Shown piece by piece: positions 9,582 to 17,860 of a stretch of DNA of 52,494 nt. Positions within the stretch are counted from its first letter, which is position 1; every line of letters starts with the position of its first letter. The stretch is from Chitinophagales bacterium (GTDB lineage Bacteria; Bacteroidota; Bacteroidia; Chitinophagales; UBA2359). The translations under genes were made by a program, and so were the position numbers. The DNA lies in contig JAHDDV010000003.1 in the NCBI GenBank assembly GCA_020629205.1, forward strand, positions 2,274-54,767. The letters are read 5' to 3'. Under the pieces are notes generated by a model that saw nothing but the letters and a program-made list of their open reading frames with translations, did no database searches and was not told the DNA's origin.

Positions 9582-10613
9582 TTATTCGCTAAGTGCGTCT
9601 TTGACCAATTTTCTGATAATTAGAAAAAATGACAGCAAAACTACTGCCATAAAGATCGCACAGCCATAATATACCCAGGGAATCTTCTGGTGTACATCCA
9701 GCGGATACTTGGGAGGATCGATTATCTGGAGAACCGGTGTATGCATGAGAAGGTTCATCTGTGCAAATTCCGCATTTCGAATCGCCTCTTCATATGCCAC
9801 ACCTAGAAAGTCAATTTTTCTCTGGAGCTTTTGACTTTCCAACTGCAATTGAGGGCTAATTGTCGTGCGAGCCCTAATCTTAGAAAGATTCTTATCGTAC
9901 CACGATTTAAGTGCAAAATCTGCATTGTCCAATGCGCGTTTTACTGAGTCCTTTCGAGTTTCGATATAGGTCAAAGCCTGTCTCTGCTGTGCAGAGGATT
10001 TATCAACATAATAGTCGATCACATGATCAATAAGCTCCTCAAGAAACACAAAAGAGAATTCCTCCGACTTTGTGTTCATACCTGTTCGAATAATTCCGTT
10101 CTTTCTGGGATCAGATGCGGAAAGCGAACGTCTTACTTCTTCATATATGGCCTTGGACTTGTAGGCTTCTTTTGTATCAACCTCACTGTATTTTGTGGCG
10201 ACAAAGCTGTAATCTGATTCTTTCACTAAGCGATTATAGTGATTGATCAGTTTATCTTGCTTTCCTGCCACCTCCGCCTGCTTAAATAGTACCTGCATCA
10301 GCATAGATCTGGAGGAAAGCAACTCTATTACTTTTTCGGAGTCCAGTCCACCTCCAGAGCTCCCTCCCCCTAGTCCAAACTGTCCAGCAAACTGCTGAAG
10401 GGCAGACATGGTACTAGATGACTCATTGTTTATCATGATGGTACAGCTAGACTGGTAGCTCGGTTTTTGCAAAGACAGATAGAAAAATGTGAGACCGCAA
10501 AATAGCCCGATGGCTAGCAGATACAACCACCATTTACGCAGCAGCATAGCTGCGTAATCCCAAACTGTCAATATGGCCTTCTTTAGTGTCGGTCCCGAAT
10601 GTTGTTTTTGCAT
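9582..10613 (-). CDS. Wzz-type chain-length determinant / polysaccharide co-polymerase
   Basis: Two terminal TM segments around a coiled region; TPVLQIIDPPKYPLDVHQKIPW near the C-terminal TM. Confidence 0.85.
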   Translation of the reverse strand: MQKQHSGPTLKKAILTVWDYAAMLLRKWWLYLLAIGLFCGLTFFYLSLQKPSYQSSCTIMINNESSSTMSALQQFAGQFGLGGGSSGGGLDSEKVIELLSSRSMLMQVLFKQAEVAGKQDKLINHYNRLVKESDYSFVATKYSEVDTKEAYKSKAIYEEVRRSLSASDPRKNGIIRTGMNTKSEEFSFVFLEELIDHVIDYYVDKSSAQQRQALTYIETRKDSVKRALDNADFALKSWYDKNLSKIRARTTISPQLQLESQKLQRKIDFLGVAYEEAIRNAEFAQMNLLMHTPVLQIIDPPKYPLDVHQKIPWVYYGCAIFMAVVLLSFFLIIRKLVKDALSE

Positions 10614-10631
10614 AATGATGCGTGATTGGGC

Positions 10632-13154
10632 CTAGTCTCGCCTGGCTTGTTGTACCAGTACCAAAATGGTTAGAATTGTGGCAATTTTAGAAGAGAAGCT
10701 GTCGAAGGCATCATTCCAGTTTCGATCCTTTCTTCTCATTGCTCGCTCCTCTTCGTTCTTCTTTCGATCTGTGAGGTCAACAAAGATAGTGGAGCCACTC
10801 TGTACTCTTGGAAAAGTATTGAAGACTAAGAAGTTTCGAGACTTCAATATCTTGCCGTTTGGCTGTTCAACATAAGTTCGTTTTCTCTTACCAAATCGAC
10901 TAAAACCTGCACCATAACGATTGATATAATACCTGGCTCTTTTTTTGGGAATGTATGGGGCACTGACTTGAACCATAGAATCTACATCAAACCGTCCCAT
11001 TGCTCCTTTCAGCAGGATCAGATCTTTATGCTTTGGAATGTATAGCGAGTCACCATCTGTCAGGATGTAGTTGTACTTTGACTTTTGTGGCTTGCGAAGT
11101 GCTTCCCTTAGGTCTACAAGCACGTAGCCTGTGCTATCCACCTCCCTGTACAATCTTGCTCCTTCACCAAAGGAGTATTTGGTCATTCCTCCGGCTCGAT
11201 CGATAACACTTGAAATCCTTTCTTCCTTGCTTGTAAGCGCATAATCTCCAGGATACAGCACCTCTCCGGCAATCTTGATATTCTGCTGCAGTTCAAAATC
11301 TGGCGAAGTGCGAATGTAAACATGATCATAAGGCTTGATATCGTAAACTTCAGCATTTCGATTTACACTGAGATCTGAGCCGATCTCTACTCGCTTCACA
11401 ATGACTCGTTCATTCTTTTTCAGTCCAGACTTCTCGTCCATATAGCTCACCAGTCTCGATATTTCGATCCGATTATTGGCTGCTTCTGTCTTCATTCCTC
11501 CAGATATATATAGTAGATCTTCTAATGTCAAACCCTCAGCAAATTCATACTCACCGGGTTGCCGTACTGCACCGTAGACACGAACATAGAAGTCCTGCCG
11601 AAAGCTGCGTTTAGACACCACCTTGATCGTATCCAAATTCTGTAGCGAGATGTTTTCCGGAGAGCTTTCGTTGTCAATCATCTTACCTAAGTTAAAAGGT
11701 AATATCTGCTTAGATTGGTCATCCTTTCTGCGAATCACGTATGCTCGTCCCATATCGGCGTCTTCCAGGATGCCTTCGGTTTTGAAAAGGATATCAGAAA
11801 CCTGATCTCCATCCCTCAATTCGTATCGTCCTGGCACCTTTACGGCCCCAACAACCTCTACATAGTTGCGCAGTGTCATCGGCACTCTGTACACGAAGAT
11901 GCTATCACCATCAAGCAGCGGAAAGTCCGTCTTTAGCAAACGCAGGCTGTCTACATTTACATCCACAAGCACTTCCTGATTATTGGAGTACCGCTTTACA
12001 TTAATGGTCTTGGTAAAGGCTTCTGGTTTTAGTCCTCCTGCGTATTTGATTGCGTCAAGCAATCCTTCACCTTCCATTAGCTCATAATTGTGCTCACGCT
12101 TTACCTCCCCGGAAAGATTCACCACAGTACCCACAGGAGGGACAAATACATAGTCATTGTTTTCCAGAAAAAAGTCGGTCTCCGCTGTTGGGTCCAAAAG
12201 GTATTCATATACGTCGAGATTGCGAATCGTCTTGCCATCCCGTTTGATGAAAAGCTTTCGTACAGAACCCAGCTGATTGGGTCCATCTATGGCGACCAAA
12301 GCATTGAAGACAGAATTCGAAGCCGGGAACTCATAAGTCCCGGGATTAAACAACTCACCAACAAGATTGACCTTTATCACACGGGTGTATACCAGTGAAA
12401 CATCTATCTGATTTAGATTCGGATCGTAAACCCTGGCAAACTTACTTTTGATTTGCTCTTGCGCCACACCATATTCAAGACCTCGAAGATAGATTCTACC
12501 CACCTGTTCTGGCTGGATATAACCATTCTTGTCTACAACAAATTTTTCCGAAAAGTCATCAACTCCCCAAACGGTCACTTGTATTTCATCACCAAAACCT
12601 ATCACATAGTTGGCTCCAGGATTGACATCTACTTCCTGCTCAAAGAGTCGCAGCATATTGCGGCGAAAAAATTCATGGCCATAGAGTTGAGATTCAGGAA
12701 GAGATAGAGCTTTCTTCACCAGGAGTTCTTTCTGAAAACCAATAAGGCTTTCAATCATGTCGAGAGATATACTATCGTTTCCTTCCTCCTGCGCTCTACT
12801 TCTTAAGACATCCTTCTTTAAGGTGGCAATGCTATCCATCTCGTAATTGAGCCTTTCCAATTCCTCGATAAACTCCTCAGAAGCGCCAAGCTTTCGAAGC
12901 TCTTCCGGATCCGCAATTACTTTCTCTCGTACATCAAGAGAATCCCGCAGCAGCTCTTCATCAATGCTATAGTAGTCATAGTCGTATTCCTCAAACATTC
13001 GTCGACGAAGTTCTTCGTCATACTCCTCCCCTGATTTTACGCCTGACTTTTTGTTACGATTCTTATCGTAAATATTGTATCCATACTGCGCAGATAATGG
13101 TGCAGCGTACAGAACAGCTAACAATAAGAAGACAATTAGCCTAATGAATGGCAT
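10632..13154 (-). CDS. SLBB-domain polysaccharide export outer-membrane protein (Wza-like)
   Basis: YVIGFGDEIQVTVWG polysaccharide-export motif and multiple SLBB repeats (VEVVGAVKVPGRYELRDGD, VYGAVRQPGEYEFAEG, IKIAGEVLYPGDYAL). Confidence 0.93.
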   Translation of the reverse strand: MPFIRLIVFLLLAVLYAAPLSAQYGYNIYDKNRNKKSGVKSGEEYDEELRRRMFEEYDYDYYSIDEELLRDSLDVREKVIADPEELRKLGASEEFIEELERLNYEMDSIATLKKDVLRSRAQEEGNDSISLDMIESLIGFQKELLVKKALSLPESQLYGHEFFRRNMLRLFEQEVDVNPGANYVIGFGDEIQVTVWGVDDFSEKFVVDKNGYIQPEQVGRIYLRGLEYGVAQEQIKSKFARVYDPNLNQIDVSLVYTRVIKVNLVGELFNPGTYEFPASNSVFNALVAIDGPNQLGSVRKLFIKRDGKTIRNLDVYEYLLDPTAETDFFLENNDYVFVPPVGTVVNLSGEVKREHNYELMEGEGLLDAIKYAGGLKPEAFTKTINVKRYSNNQEVLVDVNVDSLRLLKTDFPLLDGDSIFVYRVPMTLRNYVEVVGAVKVPGRYELRDGDQVSDILFKTEGILEDADMGRAYVIRRKDDQSKQILPFNLGKMIDNESSPENISLQNLDTIKVVSKRSFRQDFYVRVYGAVRQPGEYEFAEGLTLEDLLYISGGMKTEAANNRIEISRLVSYMDEKSGLKKNERVIVKRVEIGSDLSVNRNAEVYDIKPYDHVYIRTSPDFELQQNIKIAGEVLYPGDYALTSKEERISSVIDRAGGMTKYSFGEGARLYREVDSTGYVLVDLREALRKPQKSKYNYILTDGDSLYIPKHKDLILLKGAMGRFDVDSMVQVSAPYIPKKRARYYINRYGAGFSRFGKRKRTYVEQPNGKILKSRNFLVFNTFPRVQSGSTIFVDLTDRKKNEEERAMRRKDRNWNDAFDSFSSKIATILTILVLVQQARRD

Positions 13155-13315
13155 ATAAAGATATTTGGACGTAAAAATAGAGATTCGCGCCTAATTAGAA
13201 AACTATTGCGCTATATATGACAGGCTTGTTGGCCTGCCGGTTGGCAAGTATGCAGAAATACCTCCAAATCAGTCCAATTTAGCGTGAAAATGGCAGGAAT
13301 TCGCAGCAAGGAGGA

Positions 13316-15013
13316 TTACTGCTTGTAGACACTAGTCGTCAATGTACGATCCGAACCGATCATACGTATGGCGTAGAATCCGGGGCTCAGGTGATCCATG
13401 TCTTCAAAGCCAGCTTCCACCGTGCCGGTCCTTGGGCAAACAAACCGGAAGGTACCATGAATTCGACCAGTCAGGTCGTACAATTCGAAAAAGATCTCCT
13501 CTCCTTCTGTGCCTTCAAACATCAGACGTATTTGATCAGTCATAGGATTGGGAAATGCGGTCATGCGATCCGTATTTTTGGACCAGTTGAGCAGGCGATG
13601 AGCAAGGCAAAAGTTGGGTACTCCATAACCCAAAGAATCGCTGGGGCTAAAGTAGTGGTCGCAAGATCTTTCTATTGCCGCAAAAATTTCCATGTTACTC
13701 TTATTCGGATTAGCCTGCATTAAACAGGCGGCCATTCCAGCAATTACGGGAGATGCATAGGAGGTCCCGTTTCCTCGTTCCACCTCTCCAGAGGCATTCA
13801 AATAGGCAGTTTGACCACCCCAGGCCATTACATTGGGTTTCACTCTACCATCTACAGTAGGGCCAAAGCTGCTAAAACCCATCTTCACCCGATTGTAGTC
13901 AACGGCCCCAACAGCCAGGACAGAATCTCCATCTGCAGGCGCTGTGACATAACGCCAGGAACCGTTTCCTTCATTACCAGCGGAATTGACCACCAACACC
14001 CCTTTTGAAGCAGCCATATCGGCAGCCTTGGTAATCAATGCAGTATTACCATCCAGATCTGCATAAGTATAGCTGTTTTGTCCGTCATCAAATTCGCTAT
14101 AGCCCAATGAAGTATTGAATATATCAGCTCCTATCGATTCAGCTTCTTCTGCCGCTGCAATCCAATTATCTTCCTCCAAATTCTTTTCAGTCGCAACATC
14201 CTCTGTCCTATATAGCACATAACTTGCATCTGGAGCAGCCCCAATTAGCTTCCCAGGTAGATCAGCCGCCATGATACTGAAGACGTTTCTACCATGTTTA
14301 TGGTCTTCGTAGATAGTATTATCATTGTCTACGAAGTCAAAGCCTTCTATTAGACGTCCTTGAGCAAGCAGATTTTCGTAAAAGTCGAAATTCTCCAAAT
14401 TTGGAAATCCAGCATCCATTACAGCGATCAACACTCCTTCACCTGTATATCCTCGCAGTTGAAACTCAGTGCCACAAACCATTTCCAATTGGCCAAAGCC
14501 TTCTCCAAAGTAGGTTTGTCCTTCTGGCAAAGCCTCATCTACCAATTCGAGAGACATTACCGATTCCATGGCAGCAAGGGGCTCTTCTGCTTCCCCAATG
14601 TGACGGCCAACCGGTCTCACTGAAGTGACAAAATCCAGTTCGAGAATTGCCTGGACCTGATCGGGGTTTTGAACAACCACAGAGCTCGCATTTAACCATT
14701 TGCTTGGATGACCTAACTGCAGATTTAGATCAGAAAGTGCAGATAGATAACGTTGATTGACCGGCAAATCAGATTCTGTCAAGGCAATGCCGAAACGCGC
14801 TCGTCTCTCCAAAGCACGTTTGGAAAGAAATGCCTCTGGTTTATCTAAAGAGTAGGCAGAATCTTGCTTGTCTTTGAAGAAGACCCAGTACTTTTCTCCT
14901 TCTGCATTTTGTGCTTCAAGAGACAAGCTGAAGCAGAGAAAAGAGAATACCGCTGCGCAGTAAGCAAGCAGTAAGCTATGTCGGGAGTAAGAGAAAAACT
15001 GGGTTATCACCAT
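13316..15013 (-). CDS. S8 (subtilisin-like) serine peptidase with T9SS C-terminal sorting domain
   Basis: VLIAVMDAGFPNLENFDF, DHKHGRNVFSIMA, NSAGNEGNGSW, NGTSYASPVIAGMAACL; C-terminal FPNPMTDQIRL...LSPGFYAIRMIGSDRTLTTSVYKQ. The ORF extends to 15055; the start was chosen so the signal peptide follows. Confidence 0.92.
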   Translation of the reverse strand: MVITQFFSYSRHSLLLAYCAAVFSFLCFSLSLEAQNAEGEKYWVFFKDKQDSAYSLDKPEAFLSKRALERRARFGIALTESDLPVNQRYLSALSDLNLQLGHPSKWLNASSVVVQNPDQVQAILELDFVTSVRPVGRHIGEAEEPLAAMESVMSLELVDEALPEGQTYFGEGFGQLEMVCGTEFQLRGYTGEGVLIAVMDAGFPNLENFDFYENLLAQGRLIEGFDFVDNDNTIYEDHKHGRNVFSIMAADLPGKLIGAAPDASYVLYRTEDVATEKNLEEDNWIAAAEEAESIGADIFNTSLGYSEFDDGQNSYTYADLDGNTALITKAADMAASKGVLVVNSAGNEGNGSWRYVTAPADGDSVLAVGAVDYNRVKMGFSSFGPTVDGRVKPNVMAWGGQTAYLNASGEVERGNGTSYASPVIAGMAACLMQANPNKSNMEIFAAIERSCDHYFSPSDSLGYGVPNFCLAHRLLNWSKNTDRMTAFPNPMTDQIRLMFEGTEGEEIFFELYDLTGRIHGTFRFVCPRTGTVEAGFEDMDHLSPGFYAIRMIGSDRTLTTSVYKQ

Positions 15014-15120
15014 TTCATTGAAGCATTTAAACTCCAACAAGATAAAGCAATTCAATGTTTTGACAAGAGCATTATCCCTTTAAGTCTTTTGTGGAGCAAA
15101 TTCTATTGGATGCGAATAAA

Positions 15121-15153
15121 CTAGTGCTGCGCAAACAAAGTTCGCAGCACTAG
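15121..15153. repeat. 33-bp palindromic repeat, copy 1: CTAGTGCTGCG-CAAACAAAGTT-CGCAGCACTAG
   Basis: Perfect 11-bp inverted arms around an 11-nt loop; a second copy occurs in inverted orientation at 21252-21284. Confidence 0.9.
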
Positions 15154-15174
15154 CGCTGTATCAAGGTGTTTTGC

Positions 15175-15918
15175 TTAGTTCCCAGAGTCCAATGCCCACA
15201 TTTTGATCTGTATCCCACTATTTGCCCTGCCAGGCCATGGATCATCGGCTAGCAAGGTAGGAGCAGACGTAACCAAACTTAGGTCCCAAAATTCTTTGTA
15301 GACCAAACCTACATCACGAGCGTATTGCTCTTTAGCGTAGATTCGTTGAATAAGATTATCAGCGCCGTAGTCATTCTGAACTACCGTCAGCATATCCTGA
15401 TAGGTCTGACCCTCGACCGCACCTGACAAACCAACGTCCTCGTAAGTGTACTGCCAATCGGCCAGTGAAGCTGTTCCCGGGATATCCATGTCGATTTTGG
15501 CATTTCCCGCCCAGGCTCTACCGTCGTTCACTGGAAAGATCAACTTGATAAAACGGAGATTTTCTTCCACCTTTTCCAGTTTATCGTCGTAGATCGTAGC
15601 ATACCAAGCCCCCAAGGCCTCCCAGGATTGCGCATCTTCATTTAGCACATATCTATTGATGCGAACGGCATCATTGCCCTCTTCATCAACGAAGCGCTCC
15701 CCGATTTCCTCTTTGATGGTGCTAGACAGCGTGATCACTGAATCCGAGAAGGCGTCATAGATGATGCTATCCAGTCGATAAGAAACCCAATGACCTTCAT
15801 TCACTGGATAGTATTCGGTTCCGCTATCCAGATCTGCCGGATCGATGTAGGATTCGCCACAGGCAGATAAAAGCATGATCGCTGCTAGAAGCGCAAAAAA
15901 GGGGCTCATTGTATTCAT
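15175..15918 (-). CDS. Hypothetical lipoprotein
   Basis: MNTMSPFFALLAAIMLLSACGESYIDP lipobox; no family recognised. Confidence 0.75.
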   Translation of the reverse strand: MNTMSPFFALLAAIMLLSACGESYIDPADLDSGTEYYPVNEGHWVSYRLDSIIYDAFSDSVITLSSTIKEEIGERFVDEEGNDAVRINRYVLNEDAQSWEALGAWYATIYDDKLEKVEENLRFIKLIFPVNDGRAWAGNAKIDMDIPGTASLADWQYTYEDVGLSGAVEGQTYQDMLTVVQNDYGADNLIQRIYAKEQYARDVGLVYKEFWDLSLVTSAPTLLADDPWPGRANSGIQIKMWALDSGN

Positions 15919-15981
15919 CTATTCTTGTTTATCATTCGCTTGTCCTCTAATGAGGCTATTTGGCCGCTGGAAGTTGCAAGT

Positions 15982-17091
15982 TCAGGACCTCTCTTCTTCA
16001 AAAGAAGAAGCAATCATCCCTCCGCCTACCACATCATCGCCTTCATAAAAGACAGCAGATTGGCCAGGGGCAATGGCTTCTACATAATCATGAAACACTG
16101 CCTTGATCGTGTCTCCTTGCATTTCATAATCAGCCATGACTCCTTTATGCTGCGACCGGATCTTTGCAATGCCCTGCATAGGTTGTTCAAGAGACCCATA
16201 CTTGATCATATTCAAGTCCTTGACCACCATACCGTTGCGATATAACTCTGAAAGTTCTCCAAGAACTACTGTATTGGACTCCGGTCGAATCTCAGTAACA
16301 TACATTGGCTTGCCAAAGGCTTTACCCAATCCACGTCTTTGGCCAATGGTGTAGAATGGATAACCCTGATGTTGGCCCAGAAATTCTCCATCGGCAGAAA
16401 CAAATGTTCCACCAGCCACTTGCTCTTCCAGACCTGAAACCTTTCGCTTCAAAAAGCCGCGGTAATCGTTATCGGGAATGAAGCAGATTTCATAGCTCTC
16501 TGCCTTCTTAGCTAATTCCGCATAGCCGGCATCGTAGGCCATCTGACGAATATCCGTCTTCTTGAATCCACCGATAGGAAACATATTTCTCGCGAGGTTT
16601 TCCTGACTCAGGCCCCAGAGCACATAGGACTGATCCTTATCGCGATCCACTCCTTTGTAGATCACATAGCGATCGTTTTCCTTTCTTGTTTGCGCATAAT
16701 GGCCTGTTGCGATATACTCGCAACCCATTGCATCTGCTCGTTTGAGCAGGGCAGTCCATTTGATATGTGTATTGCACATCACACAGGGATTCGGTGTACG
16801 ACCGGCCACATACTCCTCTACAAAGTAGTCAATGACACTGTCTCCAAATTCTTCCCGAATGTCTACGATGAAATGGGGAAAACCAAAATCCACGGCGACT
16901 TGCCTGGCATCGTTGATTGAATCAAGACTGCAGCAACCGGTTTCCTTCTTGCTTCCGCCAGCTGTAGCATAATCCCAGGTCTTCATGGTGATGCCAATCA
17001 CCTCATAGCCTTGCTCATGCAAAAGCATAGCTGCAACGGTACTGTCGATACCGCCACTCATGGCTACCAATATTTTTCCTCTCTTGCTCAT
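15982..17091 (-). CDS. mnmA: tRNA-specific 2-thiouridylase MnmA
   Basis: VAMSGGIDSTVAAMLL, GCCSLDSINDARQVA, TPNPCVMCNTHIKW, ATGHYAQ, KDQSYVLWGL, EICFIPDNDYRGFL. Confidence 0.97.
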   Translation of the reverse strand: MSKRGKILVAMSGGIDSTVAAMLLHEQGYEVIGITMKTWDYATAGGSKKETGCCSLDSINDARQVAVDFGFPHFIVDIREEFGDSVIDYFVEEYVAGRTPNPCVMCNTHIKWTALLKRADAMGCEYIATGHYAQTRKENDRYVIYKGVDRDKDQSYVLWGLSQENLARNMFPIGGFKKTDIRQMAYDAGYAELAKKAESYEICFIPDNDYRGFLKRKVSGLEEQVAGGTFVSADGEFLGQHQGYPFYTIGQRRGLGKAFGKPMYVTEIRPESNTVVLGELSELYRNGMVVKDLNMIKYGSLEQPMQGIAKIRSQHKGVMADYEMQGDTIKAVFHDYVEAIAPGQSAVFYEGDDVVGGGMIASSFEEERS

Positions 17092-17175
17092 AATGTACCT
17101 GCCTAAACGCAGCGCAAAGATAAAGGTTTTGTGCGATTGGTCTCGAATGCATAGTATTTATGACCGCCATAGGGC

Positions 17176-17203
17176 AAAAAAAAGTGCGGGAAAATTCCCG
17201 CAC
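17176..17203 (-). terminator. Rho-independent terminator on the minus strand
   Basis: Minus strand GTGCGGGAATTTTCCCGCAC followed by T8. Confidence 0.85.
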
Positions 17204-17545
17204 CCCAAAAATTCAAATAAGGTAATTCACTGTATTAAGTACCTACTCTCTAGGACCATGATCTTTAACCTCGGTTCATAAACTCATCATGTCCATGCCA
17301 CATATCATTCCTGGCTACTTCTTGACCGGGGTACTCTCCCACCCTGGTCCTCCACAAACTCTCTCTACAACATTTGGAGTAGCCCACTCGTCGATACTTT
17401 AGCGTACGGTTGCCCTATCTGTCTCTTTTCGTTAATAAACTGACCCATAGTCTTGAATACTCTAAATCCTCATAAAAAGCATTGCGACTACTGGTACTCT
17501 TAGGGCAAGCACCAAGCCAAGCAAAGGCTGGATACCACTAAAAAT
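17184..17545 (-). ncRNA. Candidate small RNA or short-peptide transcription unit of unknown family
   Basis: Minus-strand TTGACA (17571-17576) - 17 nt - TATAGC (17548-17553), then about 360 nt without an ORF of 60 aa or more, ending in the terminator at 17176-17203. No hallmarks of tmRNA, RNase P RNA or SRP RNA were seen. Confidence 0.4.
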
Positions 17546-17860
17546 TTGCTATAGATGCTAGCAGCTTGATTGTCAACACATAGAGGATTACAGACCATCT
17601 GTCTGCTCGTTTTGGAAAGTGAATTACAGTACGAAGTTGGACAAAATCAAAAACAAATGACCTTCCCATCGACCTTCAACAAGCTGGTAGCTTAACATGA
17701 AGAATAGGGGCTGGCGCTCACAATGGCTAAGGAGGAAAATCACCTTTCAGAAAGGTAGATACCTGGATATGAGAAATATGCGAATTAACATCTCAACTTA
17801 TGAAATGCATATGCGAAGTCGTAGTTTTGCACTATCTCCTAAACTAATCTAAACCTAGGC

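Noticed and set aside
17184-17545. tmRNA, RNase P RNA, SRP RNA or 6S RNA identity for the unit upstream of mnmA
   Set aside because: No tmRNA tag or CCA-type ends, no GAGGAAAGTCC/ACAGAA core, no SRP tetraloop region, and no long closing stem as in 6S.
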